In this document: in pieces, positions 22,353-34,830 of the stretch
How positions within the stretch are numbered: the first letter of the stretch is position 1
How the letters are laid out: the number at the start of each line of letters is the position of its first letter
Assembly: GCA_000499405.2 (NCBI GenBank)
Contig: HG738137.1
Location: 17,010,581-17,074,580 of the forward strand
Origin: Onchocerca volvulus
Taxonomy: Eukaryota > Nematoda > Chromadorea > Rhabditida > Onchocercidae
Reading direction: 5' to 3'
Length of the DNA stretch: 64,000 bases
Notes under the pieces: generated by a model
Database searches by the model: none
What the model was told of the DNA's origin: nothing
What the model saw: the letters and a program-made list of their open reading frames with translations, nothing else
Position numbers and translations under genes: made by a program

Positions 22353-25300
22353 TTACCGTAAGTGTATTAATATACTTACAAAATAATGGTCAGCTGCTTC
22401 ATTTCCCTTTAATTCCATAGCTTTTTGGCGATTTTTTTGAGTAGTTTTCCTGACGTATTTTTCTGTCCAGACTATGGCGATTGGTAGAGTTAAAGCATAT
22501 GTCGGAGTCTGTTGTATACCTGAATTTAAATGAAATTTTCCACATAACTTTCACACACAGATATATGTATCTGGACATTTTTCAGACTTATACGAATGAA
22601 ATGATCTGCTGATAGCAAAATTTTCTGAATAAATTGGATAATTTATAGGACAATGGTATAATATTAGAAAATAAAGGCATCGATAAAGCAACAATATTTG
22701 AAATTCGTAATAAGAGAAGCTGCTTTCAATACTCAACTTAAATGTTCAGCGAACGCAGTAAGAATGCAAGCTAAGCTTTTCAACTTTTCTGTCCTTTCAC
22801 ATCTACAAATAACTCCTTTCATTGCTAAATTTTTTCTTTTATTATTTTGTTAAATATTTGAAATTTTTCCAAGCAATTAGTATTTAATCCTTATTTTTGT
22901 CTCTGTGTTGGCTATATTTCATTTATCCGATGTGCTTATTTTTTATTGTCTCTATATTACTTAAGAGAGAGTTAGTCGAAGCAAAGGAGATGTAGTTGGA
23001 AGTGATAGTTATTTGCCACAGGAAATATAGTCGTTAATCATAAAAGACGGAAAATAAAACAAATAATAATAACGACGGTAGAAATAGGTGTTACAAAGGA
23101 GGAGAAAATAATCTGAAAAAAAACTAAGTACGGGAAAAATCGAAATGTTTTTTTGAAATATAGGTATGAAGAAATAATCAAAGACTTTGCGCCATGAAAA
23201 AAAATATCTCGGTAGAATCAAGCTTGTGACCTTTATGCTATGTAAATTGTGTTGTGCTATAGTGGTTATATGGAGTAAACAAAATTCACTATTAAAAAGT
23301 TATCTGTTAAAAGGGACATTTAATCGCTTGCTCTGATCGTATTCTACGAGCTGCGCTTCCCAAACTTCACCAAATTCTAACAATTCCTAATACCAATAAC
23401 CCGTTAGATAACTTCTCTACTGCCAAAAAGACCAAATTATCAGTTTACCGTATCCATCATTAATTGTCTAATATAGTTGCTTGCCAAGTTCCAGTTCCCA
23501 ACAATGAACTTTTTACTGATTTCTTTCACGATAATAACAATAAATGAGATCTTTTCCTTTTTTCACTAGATTAGTGCTAACTTTTTTTTCGCTTCGTGAA
23601 ATCATCAACGAGACGCTTAGTGGGTAATGTGTCTATTATAAAACTTCATGTGTCAAAAAATTTATTTTTTTCCCTATTTTCATTTTAAGTAACGGATTTT
23701 ATATTAATTTATTGTAGCAGGTTAGCTATTTCACCGTGAATTCAATTGCTGATATGCAAATTATAAAGGTCAACTATCACTGATCATAAATCAATTAATT
23801 TAATCGTGATTTGCAACACGAATTTATGTTTAATTTTGATATTATTCACATTTCTAATAACTTCAAAATTATTTCAAAACACTAGCTTCGTTTTATTTTT
23901 GTCAACTGGACTTATTTTAATTCTAACTCTACCTCGTTACATTTGGATTGGTCAACATTTACCTATTCATACATACATGTTTTGCAGATATTTGAAAAAA
24001 TTCGAAATTATGATTAGCACTGCAAAAGAAAAAGCGAACTTTCCAAATAGATAGCAAATTGTTTTCGAGAAAAATTGAAGTCGATAACAAAATACGAAAA
24101 AAATGCGCCCAGATAAACTGTCATAAATAAAGAATGAAATAGTATCATTGGTGACAGTATTCGAATAGAATTTATATTCTCCATAATTTGATAGCGGTGT
24201 GATAAGCTGGCGTAAATTTTGTTGCAGCGAAATCTCTGAAATTTATTGTTACGAAATCGTTCATTAACATACAAACGATTTGTAAAATTAAGACAAGAAG
24301 TAGTCAAAACGATTAAAAATGTAAAATTATTTTTTTGCAGTCACCGGAACTTTCTCCCCTCATTTTTTAAGAGAGAAGATTGATTGAAATGATATAACGA
24401 AATCGGAAGTATGTAATTCATGTGAAGAATTAGAGGTAATTTAGCAAAAAGTATAACCAGTATTAATTAATATTTAACAGAGATTTCATGATACATTCGT
24501 CCTTCTTCATAATTATAATAGCTTTAATATTTACGCAAAGTATTAATTAGATCACACAAGCATGCTATGCATGACTTAGAGTTAATTTCCCGAAAGATTT
24601 AAAAAATGCAGCATTTGTATCAGACCATCCGTTAATTAACCTGTCTATGGATGATTTACAGCTAGAAAACTAAGAAATAGTGAATTGAAATTGCCTTATT
24701 AATGAGAAATAAAACTGGAAAGGTTAAAACAGAAATGAAATCGATGGCTATGTAAAAGCCGAGGGTCACAGCAGCTTTTGTTGCGTTTTCGTCATTTGCT
24801 TTAGAACAATAAACTGCCTTCTCTGAATCGAACTTAAAATCGCCAGCAATAAATAGAAAACTTCCAATACCAATGGCAAACTGAAATATCGTAATTAAGA
24901 AATATTTTTCAGATATAGTCAATATTACAAACTATTTTTTCAGACTAGATGCTGACGCATTTTAAACTTATTATTTGGCTACGCGTTGATCATTTCTTAG
25001 AATCAGTTGTCTGGCCAAATTATTAAGAGGCTTTTTATATTCATCAAGATATAGCAAAACCAAAATTAGATTGCGTAATTTTCAAATTATTGTTTATTCT
25101 TAAATATTATGGAAATATTGAACAGAATTAACTTAAAATGATCGAAGTTAATTTTGATTCTTTTTCGCACCTGCGCTATGATAAGAATAACAGCGATACT
25201 TTTGCCGAATTTTTCGTATCTCGATGAGAAGTACGTAGCAAAAGCCCGCTCGATGACTATTGAAGGTATCGAAGCTGCATTTAAGAACAATGTCAGAGCA

Positions 25301-26247
25301 GTCGGTGTTCGCATCATGAAACATTCCCATGGAAGTGCCATATATTCACACGGATCAGCGTGAGTCTTCCAATATGCCACTAATACATATGAATGGGCAA
25401 ATATTCTGAAACAAACGAATAAATTCTTAATCCATTCTTCATTTTCATATTTTTCGTTCCATTAGGTTTTTATGTTAAATATAATGTTCAATTGATTATC
25501 TTCCTCCTCGCTTTTTCATTATTTGTTTCGCTATTTGTAATAGAATGATTTTTTTGGTACTTGATTTGTGTAAAAGACGAATAAATTTGGTTTGAGAAAT
25601 GAGAAAAGTAATTTTGGTGATTTGACAAATCCTATATAATTCGGTGTCGATTCGTTTCATATCATAAAATACAGAATGATAATAGGTGATAAACAAAAGC
25701 GAAGTTCTTTCCGTCTCACAATTGCTGCAGAAAATCCTCTACAATCTTCTGCACCTGTTTGCTTGTTAATCATATTGAATAAATTATTGTAAAGAATAAG
25801 TAGAAAATCTTTTAGAATCATATCATTTAATTAAAAGGAAAAATAACTTCTGAGATAAAAACTACAGCACTATCACAATAATATTACATTTCTATCTTCA
25901 AATTCTTCAGTTTACCTGATTATCTGAAGAATTTGAAGACAGAAATGTAACATTATTGTCCTGCTGTTTGTAAAAAACTATAAAAAAGGGCAAATTTTAA
26001 TAACTGAACCTTAAAAAAAGAAAAATAATAAAATCGGCAACCTCGCAATACAATGTAAAATAAGCCATAGCTGATGCACGATAATCAAAATCCGAATATT
26101 TTGATGTAGTAAAATACGATTTGTTGTCTTAAACATTATCCATATTTCAAGAAAAATTGCTATTGTTGATATGACAATTACAACAACAAGAATGCTGTTA
26201 AATACAATACTATGTGCCAACTCACTTGCTTCCTTACATGAATCCAT
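22353..26247 (-). CDS. Seven-TM chemoreceptor, Sra/Srab-like (copy 2)
   Basis: A paralogue of the receptor at 6314-10094 with the same predicted role. Exons are 26247-26042, 25405-25171, 24880-24671, 24235-24040 and 22519-22353. Phases close and give 337 aa. It keeps DPCEY, IERAFATYFSSRYE, LSHRYQIMENI and the YALTLP motif of TM7. Differences include one lost codon in exon 3 and scattered substitutions such as MDSC for MDLC. A 36-base deletion removed the acceptor of the last intron, so translation would read through the old donor and end VSILIHLR instead of RLR. No stop or frameshift is visible in the model. Whether it is expressed cannot be seen. Confidence 0.8.
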
Positions 26248-27700
26248 ATTTCTAATAAGCCTGAAAAATTTATAGTTTATTGTTTCAGAAATTTATAGTG
26301 AATAAAATTTTAAGATTTTAACTTATTGCGTTAGAAATTTAAAGTGAATAAAGTTGGAACCGCTTTTGAATAAAAGGCAAAAAATATAAAAAAATGTTTT
26401 ATATTAAAGATAGGATTAGAATTTAATTTGTAAATGAGAGGAGAAAAAAGGATTTGAATTATGATCAAGATAAACAGATTTGTCAAAAGTTTAGTTAGCA
26501 GCTGCTCCAAAAAATATTTTATTACTTCACTAATTAACATTTATGTTGATATATAATTCTTTCCAGACGATTGTATGAACATGATTGGAGATTGAAAATG
26601 GTGTATGATGAAATTTTGGAATTATTCATCACCTAAGCTATAATTTATTCATTAAATAGCACAAGAAATCATTAATAAAGTTGAAAATAAAATTGGTTAG
26701 AGGCACAAATGATTTTCATGAAAGAACTATAAAATTTCCGTCAACTTGTTAAATAACAATTTTTCTCCCACGAGCAAATATGAGAAAGGACTTCTATATT
26801 TAGATTATTACGATTATATCTCGGAAAAAGTAAATAATTTCATCGCCGGTAATGCATTTTTTTTCTAACAACAGACACACTCGCAATCACAATTTCATTT
26901 TTCCTTGATATGGCTTACAGATTCATTCAAGGAAAGATAAAAACAAATAATTAAGTTGAACATTATTTACTTCCCTGCTTTTTGTATTTGTCCTTTTTTT
27001 TGCTGAATTATTATGTTCATTTTAGACATGTTCTATACATTGCGCTTTTTTGTTGTATATCCAAGAATTTTTGAAAAAAAAGTATCGTCTCATATTTTGT
27101 CTTTTTATAGATCATATCGAGAATCAGGAACTAAAAAAATATGATGGAAAGTTATTCGGAAGTGAACTGAATGTAGTTACGTTGTTACTATTTATGTCAG
27201 AGCAACATTTATAACAGTGAACAACTATGATCAATGTTAACAAATTAAGTTACAAAACTTTTGCGATTTAATAACACTATTCCATTTCATCACCAAATAT
27301 TTCTTCAAAATGATTGGTAAAAGTTGGCTCATAAAGTATGTCCAAGAAATAGCAAAAAAAAGGGAAATCCAGAAATGGAAAAACAGAGGAATGCAGAAAT
27401 GGTTTTGAAAATTATTACTGCAGAAGTAAGCATATTTATTGAAATGAAAGGGAAAAGAAATATAACTTTAAGTTAAATATAATAAACAAAGAAATGATAT
27501 ATCATAAATACTCCGAATTTCACTCTTTCAATTGTTGGTCTCAAGCTAAAATTTGATCTTTATGAATGTTATTTCGAAACGAAATTACACAACATTTCAA
27601 TCAAATTCAGATTTGCAGAATAATATGTGAAAAAAATTCATCAAGTGGTATTGTATTTTGCAAAGGCCAAATGATAAAGGAAATAAAAAAAAAAGTATAG
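26248..27700. repeat. Upstream flank of receptor copy 2
   Basis: Homologous to 10095-11690 and to the matching parts of both tandem units, with scattered substitutions and small indels. It contains no gene. The similarity fades near 27.7-27.8 kb. The flank probably holds the receptor promoter, but I recognise no specific elements. Confidence 0.7.
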
Positions 27701-27817
27701 TACGCAGTGATCAAAAGAAAAAATCCAGAAAGGAAAAAGTAGAGGATAGCAGAAAAAATTATGAAACTTATTAATGAAGAGGTAAAATAAATAAGGTCCA
27801 ATTCTATAGGACTATTT

Positions 27818-28690
27818 CTATATAGCAATACGAGCTTCTATAATTATCCCTTTATCAAATTTTCTTACATTATCCACAATTATATTATCTTTGATGGTAC
27901 TATTACAAAAAAAATCTTTAATTGACGTACTTCGTACTACGCTACTTGCAATTCTATCATTTGCCGCAGCAATAACTTGATTATTGGGCATAGAAGTTGC
28001 TTTCAATACACCTAGAACTTTCTCGATGGATTTCGATACTGCATGGTAATCTGAATTTATGTTTCTACTAAAATAGACGTTGATATGACTATCACTATCA
28101 AGATTAAGTCAAGCAACTTTACCTTGAATCCGTTTATCACAGGCATCACCACTATTAGCATTGCAATTCCAAGGGCAAATGTCAACATTAGAAAATAAAG
28201 TCGTCATAGAGCAAAATTGACATTTTTTGCTCGCAAATAGCATATAACCATTATAATTTTAAAGGCAATCGACACTACAAAACATTTTGAAATTAAGCAT
28301 TATATTCGCAAAATATCATTGAAATTAAAAACCTTTCTTTTCTTAAAAACTGGAGATTTTTACTTTCTCAGATTTAGAAAAGTCCCTATCCAAAATTCAA
28401 GTACCTAAGGTGAAAAGCTTGTACTTTTATTTTTAATCTTATGAGAAACTTTACTTAAAATCTTTGTTACATAATCTTTTGCTACAACATAATCTGTCAT
28501 CTAAACTACCGTGGCTAACCCCTATGGGACCATCATACAATATTCTATTCATTTCCATGGTAATGAAGATTTATAGAAAGATACTCTATATTTTATGGGA
28601 AAACCTTTATCCACTAAAATTATATATTTTGCTTTAATTTCAAATTTCCCCATGAACAATTTGCTATCTACACAAAAAGTTCGATTTCTC
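27818..28690 (-). pseudogene. Broken cysteine-rich gene, unrecognised
   Basis: On the minus strand three exon-like stretches follow each other. After an acceptor near 28680 come SKLFMGKFEIKAKY and FPIKYRVSFYKSSLPW, then, one frame over, ILYDGPIGVSHGSLDDRLCC and CNKDF up to a good donor (AA|GTAAAG). After an acceptor TTTTGTAG comes VDCL-stop-NYNGYMLFASKKCQFC, then CPWNCNANSGDACDKRI, GKVA-stop-LNLDSDSHINVYF and about 80 more codons ending EARIAI and a stop. Splice phase is kept, but there is one frameshift and two nonsense codons (TAA, TGA). The cysteine-rich text suggests a secreted or extracellular protein. I do not recognise the family. Confidence 0.6.
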
Positions 28691-29605
28691 TTTACATTAC
28701 TAATCGAATTTGTGTAAAATATGAACATGTAATGAGCAAATTTGGAAAAATATAAATATGCAAAATGAAATAGAATTATAATTATAACATGATTAGAAAA
28801 AATTAATTAAAAATGAAAAATGAAACAAAATTAATATTTTGAATAAAATTAAGGAATCATCAGAAATGTAAATATAATATCAAATTTAGGCAAAAAAAGA
28901 AAAAAATTAGCACTGCAAAAGCAATAAAATTAAATGAAATAAGAATAAAAAAAGTTGATCAAACTAATCAACCTCTCAGCAATCAGTTTCACAGTGATTA
29001 TTTAATGATTGATTTCCATCTTTTTTTTTTTCTTTCTTGCTACAAAAACTTAATATGAAATCCAGTATTTAAATGTGAGAAAGACCAAATTTTTGACATG
29101 CAAAATTTTATAATAGATATTATACAAAAACACCACAATGTCATTAGAACTTCTACCAATATTCATTCCATTCATCATCTCTTCAATATAGATCTAGTTT
29201 CTGTCTTAAGTTGAATAACTCACTGAGTATTTCGTCAATAAATTCACATATCACTAAGCCAAAAAAAAAAAAAAAAAGAAAAAAAGAAAGACCTCACTTT
29301 ATAGCTTTCTTTGCTACATTATTTCTATCATTTTTTCATCACTAATTTTTGGAAAAAAACCTGTTCAGAAATACCAATTTATCGCATTTAGTTATATTTT
29401 TTTATGTTTTCTAAATGTGATTGCATGTATTCATGAAATATAATTAGATATGCTATGACAAACATATCAGTAGAAACCATATTATAATCATCAATAGTTG
29501 GAAATAGTTATTTACAACTAGCTAGATCAGCCATGCGAAGCGTTCATGTGTTTCATACATTACTTTTTTTCTTTTTTCTTTGAATAGTATATATAAATAA
29601 AGATG
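28691..29605. other. AT-rich spacer, nothing recognised
   Basis: Very AT-rich DNA with poly-A and poly-T runs (for example near 29.26 kb) and no credible reading frame. ACTAGCTAGATCAGCCATGCG near 29.52 kb resembles the outer flank of the Helitron 5' ends at 3.4 and 30.87 kb. Confidence 0.5.
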
Positions 29606-30150
29606 TCAATGTCCTATCATTAAAGTTTCACGACATTCAGTATGAATCCCGCAGCGTGCATTCAACTCATCATTGCTATCATCGATGAAATACATTTGTA
29701 AAAATTTATTCTGATCATCTGGCAACGGAAGCAGGTAGCCGGCCTTATGATAAATTTGTCTTTTCATTTGAAAGTTGGCATGAATTGCGCTGTTACGATT
29801 TCTACACCGAACTATGTAATTCTTAAGCACGAATTGTATTTTCCGAATTTAGATAGGAAACGCTTTGGTTCAGCGGCATATCCAATCAGCAAAGTTTTTA
29901 ATGGTTTTGGTGGTTCTTCAAGTTGAGGCAGTTGTAATGTTTCCGACGACGCAACACGTTCCTTTCGTTTCTCCATTAAATTTCAGAGTCTTGCAATAAT
30001 GACATACTTCAGTCATAGTGCCAAAAAAACATGTGGATATCAAACTATAATCATTAGCAGGGTTTTACCAGAATGCAAAACGATAGTAATTGGATGATTG
30101 ATGAACATGGAGTCGTTTTTGAGGCTGATCAAGAAATATTATGCGCCACA
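29606..30150 (-). pseudogene. Helitron Rep N-terminal fragment
   Basis: The minus frame 29830-29606 reads RCRNRNSAIHANFQMKRQIY, LPLPDDQNKFLQMYFIDDS and NDELNARCGI, typical of the N-terminal part of Helitron Rep proteins before the catalytic core. Farther upstream on the same strand (to about 30150) is leader text shared with 2.5-2.7 kb and 33.1-33.35 kb. There is no core or helicase, so this is a fragment. Confidence 0.7.
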
Positions 30151-30891
30151 TAATAATCATTAAAACGATATATTTTCCATACATTCGGTACTTTGATTCA
30201 GTAAAAGGAATGCAGAATAATTGTAAATAGGAATTGGAAAAAAATAAAATTGATGATTTTAAAGGAAGTTAAAAACAACGGAAATGAAGAAATGCAGTGA
30301 AAAAGGAAAAAATTTGAGCTTAGTAATGAATTTTTTTTAAATTCGCATGTTCACAGTCCCGTCACCGTTCATTATTTAGTAAGAAATTTTAAATGATGTA
30401 GGATTTCGAGCAATCAAAAACTTGAAGACTTGGATTTGAACTTGAAAAAAATTGGGAAGCAAGACTGAAGCTATCGTGTTAAATTTGAATTCGAATAAGG
30501 AGACCGGAAGGATAAAGAAGTTCAGTATTGAGATAAAAATTCAACTGGAAAAGATAGTTATAATGTGATAATGAGTTTGACAACTGAAAGACTTATCAGT
30601 TCATTAAAAGCTTTTATTTAAATTATAATTAAACCGCAACTTATAATCAGTTATTTAGCACATGATGAAAGCAGAAAATGATGCTGATAATATTTATCAT
30701 ATCCGATCAATATTCTAGTCAGTTTTAGAGCAGAACAAACCATATCCTACAAATGAATATGGCAGTCAAATTTCGACAAATCTGCATTTTAATAAAATTT
30801 AATTACATAAAAGAGGACCGGATAATATAATGGTTCTTAAAATATTCAGAAATAGATGTACCAGCCAAACAGAGCATGGCCATCCAACTAG
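30151..30891. other. Spacer without a recognised gene
   Basis: AT-rich sequence with no open frame of interest. The last 30 bases (AGCATGGCCATCCAACTAG) resemble the outer flank of the Helitron terminus at 3.4 kb. Confidence 0.45.
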
Positions 30892-31130
30892 TCTGTAGAA
30901 ATGGAAATGTAAATGTTCGTTTGTTCAAAATCTTAAATCTCCGAAAGTTCTTAGACACTCGCCTTATCTCCATTATTTCAAAATCTCAGACATCGGAAAG
31001 TTCTTATTTATTTTCATTTTTTTGAAAAAACACTGTTTTAAAATTTTGATACAACGTTGCATTTGAATACGCGCATGTTTTTTTATATACATGTGTTGCT
31101 GTAGCTCAGTTTGGTTAAGCGGAAAAAAAA
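30892..31130 (+). repeat. Helitron 5' terminal region
   Basis: The plus strand starts TCTGTAGAAATGGAAATG and continues TTTGTTCAAAATCTTAAATC, ACGCGCATGTTTTTTTATA and TACATGTGTTGCTGTAGCTCAG, in the same order as at 3361-3130 on the minus strand. The leading TC fits a Helitron 5' end. No Helitron coding text follows on the plus strand, so it is a truncated or non-autonomous copy. Confidence 0.65.
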
Positions 31131-31139
31131 GAGAAAAAT

Positions 31140-31310
31140 CATGTTACATGTAAACATACAGGATGTACATGATTAGCATACAGGATTTTACATGTGAATT
31201 GGATAACGATTCAAACAATTTTTTGTAGTATAAGTATTTTGAAATAAAAAAAATTGTTTTGGAAAAGTTATTTCGGGTTTCCCGACAAACATGCTTACCG
31301 CCAGGATGTT
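31140..31310. repeat. Fragment of the LTR-like repeat
   Basis: TACATGTGAATTGGATAACGAT, AACAATTTTTTGTAGTATAAG and AAAGTTATTTCGGGTTTCCCG correspond to the right end of the insertion at 21082-21807. Here the repeat runs on into unique DNA, which may be the interior of the same element. Confidence 0.6.
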
Positions 31311-32226
31311 CCGATCAACAGAGAAACAAGGCGAAGTAGGCTAATTATAAGACAACGAATCGTAGATCAGGAAAGGAGAAGCCCCGGAAGGATATATAAG
31401 GTCCGAAATTTGGAGAAGATTCATTCTTGGGCATTTCTTCGGTATAAAGTTCAATTTTCGAGAGTGATAGTTTTTCTACAAAGACTACGCGCGAAACTAC
31501 GCGACAATTTGACAACTAGATAATTTATAATGTCGATAAATCAAATAAATGCTATTGTTGACCTAGTGGAGTCACCACATCAAGAACTCCAGTCTAAATT
31601 GCAAATCAGTCAGAAAAATTCCTCAATATCTCCTTCTTTCTTGATTTCCAACATGTCGACTTATGATTGGTTAATCTCACTTTATTTATCTGTCAATCGA
31701 AGTGTTTTGGCGGAAATATGTTTATTCTTACCGAGATGTAACAAAAAGGTAAGCATGTCTGTTTGGAAATACGCTCTATTTAAGTGCAACATTGTATCAA
31801 AATTTCAAATCAGCGGTAGAAACTTGAAACGTAGTGTCAAAATGAACAACGAAATTTACGACAGAGGCAATCCAAGACACGACCTAATATTAGAAGTGAT
31901 AAAGGAATTCATAAATTGTTTGAATAAAATATTTCATTATATTCTACCATGATCTCGACATTTCTGCGATGCAACTACATTCCTCACAAAGCAACAAATA
32001 AATGAAAAAGTTTAAGCACGCGTCTATTCAAATGCAACGTTGTATTTCAAATTAATCGGTGAAGAACTTGAAGCACTGTGTAAAAATCAACAATGTAGAG
32101 AGTAGGAGCAGTGAATCCATAAAATAGTTATGGCCACTAAATTCAATCCGTGATGAAGGATTGGTCATTAAATTCTGTCATTCATGAAGGCGTGGTTCAG
32201 AGCGTGGTCAAACAGTCCGCTCACTT
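31311..32226 (+). other. Possible retroelement interior, unproven frames
   Basis: Two consecutive plus-strand frames (31254-31523, 89 codons; 31530-31952, 140 codons) follow the LTR-like repeat. The second starts MSINQINAIVDLVESPHQEL, which could be a truncated gag but shows no conserved motif. Its 3' third overlaps Helitron-like noncoding text (GCAACATTGTATCAAAATTTC) that recurs at 32.03 kb. I see no support for a host gene. Confidence 0.35.
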
Positions 32227-33300
32227 TTATTTTTCATGGTTGTGAAACGTAAAAAAAGTATGTCTATATAAAAAAGGGTGTCTGACTGCGTCTCGCAAAT
32301 GGATGTATTCTTCAAAGCGAAGCTTGATCTGATTCAAACAGATGAATATCAAACGTTCTGTTTCGATTTTTGCATGCATATCTACGATATATTGTGAAAC
32401 AACTGACAGCATTTCAAAATGTAATTGTCTTCATTCTCTCGAATCATTAATCAATATGAATAATAATTCAATGCCTGCATTTCTTATTTGTTTCTTAGCC
32501 ACTGATTGGATTTACCATCTCAACATTAAAGTGATATCCATCGGTACCATCCCAAAAAATGATTGGATATTATAGAACATCGTAGTATCGATGAGTTTCT
32601 GCAATCTTTGTCAATTGATTGTTTCTCCAATGGAGAACAACATCTCTAGGTTGAAATCGATGTTCGACTACAACAATTGCCATTTCATCTATGATGGAGC
32701 ATTGAATCTTCGCAAATGTTCTCCAACAGGAGTTTTGTCAGCATGAATAACAATCTTCTAAATATATGGCATCATATTAATTGCCATTTTAAACAAACAA
32801 GCTAAAAGAAGCTGTTGCAATTGAGGAATGACGGACTTTTCTATGTCGGTATGAATTCCGCAGCGTGCATTTAATTCATCATTGCTACCATCGATGAAAA
32901 ACATTTGTAGGAATTTATGCTGACCATTTGCCAGCGGAAACAGGGAGCCGGTTTTAAATTTGTCCTTTCACTTTGAAAGTTGGCATGAACTGTGTTGTTA
33001 CGATTTCTGCGCCGAAAAACTTCATTTGAAAGCACGAGTTGTATTTTCTTATTTCAGAGAGGAAACGCTTTTATTCGGTGATATGTTAGGCAAGCAAAGT
33101 TTTTAATGGCTGTAGTGGTTCTTCAAGTTGAATCAGTTCAATTTTTCCAGTGGCGCAACACATTCTCTTCGTTTCTTCATTAAATTTCAAAGCCTTGTAA
33201 TAAGTATATACTTTAGTCATAGTGCAGATGAGAACATGCGGGTTCAAACTACAATCATCAGCTGAGTTGTACCGGAATGCAAGGCGATTATAATCGCGTG
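32227..33300 (-). pseudogene. Helitron Rep-domain fragment
   Basis: On the minus strand, across several frames, this reads RRNRNNTVHANFQ (near 33.0 kb), DEMAIVVVEHRFQPRD (near 32.65 kb), YYDVL and FLGWYRW (near 32.57 kb). It ends VDMHAKIETERLIFICLNQ and EEYIHLRDAVRH (32412-32260). These landmarks occur in this order in Helitron Rep proteins just before and within the replication-initiator domain. Stops and indels break the gene, and the helicase part is absent. Confidence 0.75.
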
Positions 33301-33870
33301 CTTGCTGAATGTGGAGTCGTATTTGACGCTGATCAAGAAATACTAAAGGTTAAATGGCGCGATGCGACATATCTCTCAAAGGTACGACAAACATGTTCAC
33401 CATCAAGACGCTCGAATTCACAGATAAACAACCAAAATCGACGAAGCAACAGCAACAGTTCGGAGTTCCAAGAATTCTATTGAGACAGTTCAAAGCGACG
33501 CAACAGTAGCAACAATTTGACAATTCGCTTGAACAGTTTTCTTCTCTATCAGCAATATAGGAAAGAATAACCCAGTGATCAATTTGCCTGTATGTTCTCT
33601 GATAATTGTTGTTACGAAGAAAGACTCATCATTAATCAAAAAAAAAAAAAGAACATTTCTCAATAGCATTCATCTCTGTCACACAAGACACAAAAAACAT
33701 TTATTGCTGACCTAACCGATTCATAACAGCACGAATCAATCTCCAATTCAACCAAACTACAAATTAAATTATAAAGTATCAATTTTTACCCTAACATTAG
33801 AAACATGCTCTTTCTCCCTCCTTTTTTTCCACTTAATCAGACTGAGCCACAGTAACTTGTGTATGGTGTT
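33301..33870 (-). repeat. Helitron leader region
   Basis: Closely similar to 2640-3180, including the TACTAAA-GT-AA-TGGC box, GACGCTCGAATTCACAGATAAA, GCTGACCTAACCGATTCATAA and CAGACTGAGCCACAG. It lies immediately upstream of the Rep fragment on the minus strand, as in the first locus. The open frame at 33277-33483 is a by-product of this repeat. Confidence 0.6.
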
Positions 33871-34232
33871 ATATCCGGAATTATATCTGCAAGTATTTAG
33901 AGACATTAGCATTGACACCATAAATGAATGTATATTATAGTTGACAAAAAAGGAGGTATATTATGGTAAGTGAATAAATTGGAATAGTATTTTTGGATAA
34001 ATGAATTTTTTTATTTATTAAAGTAATCAAATATATTGAATAAATAAATTATATATCACTTTAAAAAGCAATAGCTTTTTTATTTTATGAAATAATTGAT
34101 TTCTCAACGAAATAATTTTCTAAATTTGAAAAAGCTAATTCAGCGTCATGATGTATGTTTGTATGTTTTTTGTATGTTTAATAGTGATCTAAGAACAAAA
34201 TTAATTTAATATGCCTCAAACATTTCTTCGGA

Positions 34233-34714
34233 TATGACTGAAAAAGATAATAAGCTTATAAAATTACTCAAAAAATTTAAAAAAGCATTAAAAGGATTTA
34301 TTCTGACTGGCCAGATAGATAAAGGTAATGTGCCATGTTATATCAATCATTATACAAGTATTTTATGATTGATTCAATTTTCTTCAGATCTTTTGATTAT
34401 AGAACTAATTTTTATTGGCGCCTGAGCTATAAAAAAAATTCAAATAAGATGTCCGGTCATCATCGTTATTTGTCCATAACCAAAAACAGCGATAATTTGC
34501 GTATGATTTTAAAAAAGCGATAGAAAACCAAAATCTATCGAATATTCAAAACTTAGCTATCTCCGAATTTTGTCTAAAAAGAGCGGTATTGAGTCAGAAA
34601 ATTGTAATTTTGTGCAAAGTAGATTATCAAGCGAGCATTTTTTGCAGCTGTTTTTTGGTGCAAATACTAACCTTATTGATCATAACAACGAGTTAACAAC
34701 GCTGATTTATAAAG

Positions 34715-34766
<52 letters not shown>

Positions 34767-34830
34767 AAAAACATGAAGGATTGATTGAATATAGCATTGA
34801 AGATGATATTAGTCAGGTAAAAAAAACGAA
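34233..34830 (+). other. Coding-like fragments around an A48 tract
   Basis: The stretch opens with MTEKDNKLIKLLKKFKKALK and GFILTGQIDK, followed by a possible donor (AAAG|GTAATG) at about 34325. After a possible acceptor (TTCTTCAG near 34388) three overlapping frames look coding in turn, for example 34570-34767 (SKKSGIESENCNFV, HFLQLFFGANTNL). The last runs into 48 adenines at 34717-34764. Beyond the tract, in another frame, comes NEKHEGLIEYSIEDDISQ and a CAG|GTAAAA donor. I do not recognise the protein. It may be a decayed gene or a gene whose frame is hidden by homopolymer length error. Confidence 0.35.

Noticed and set aside
31090..31120. tRNA gene at the GCTCAGTTTGG motif
   Set aside because: Only the 5' A-box-like part is present; there is no anticodon arm, B box or acceptor complement.
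31530..31952. 140-codon frame as a host gene
   Set aside because: It follows an LTR-like repeat, overlaps repeat text that recurs at 32.03 kb, and has no recognised motif.
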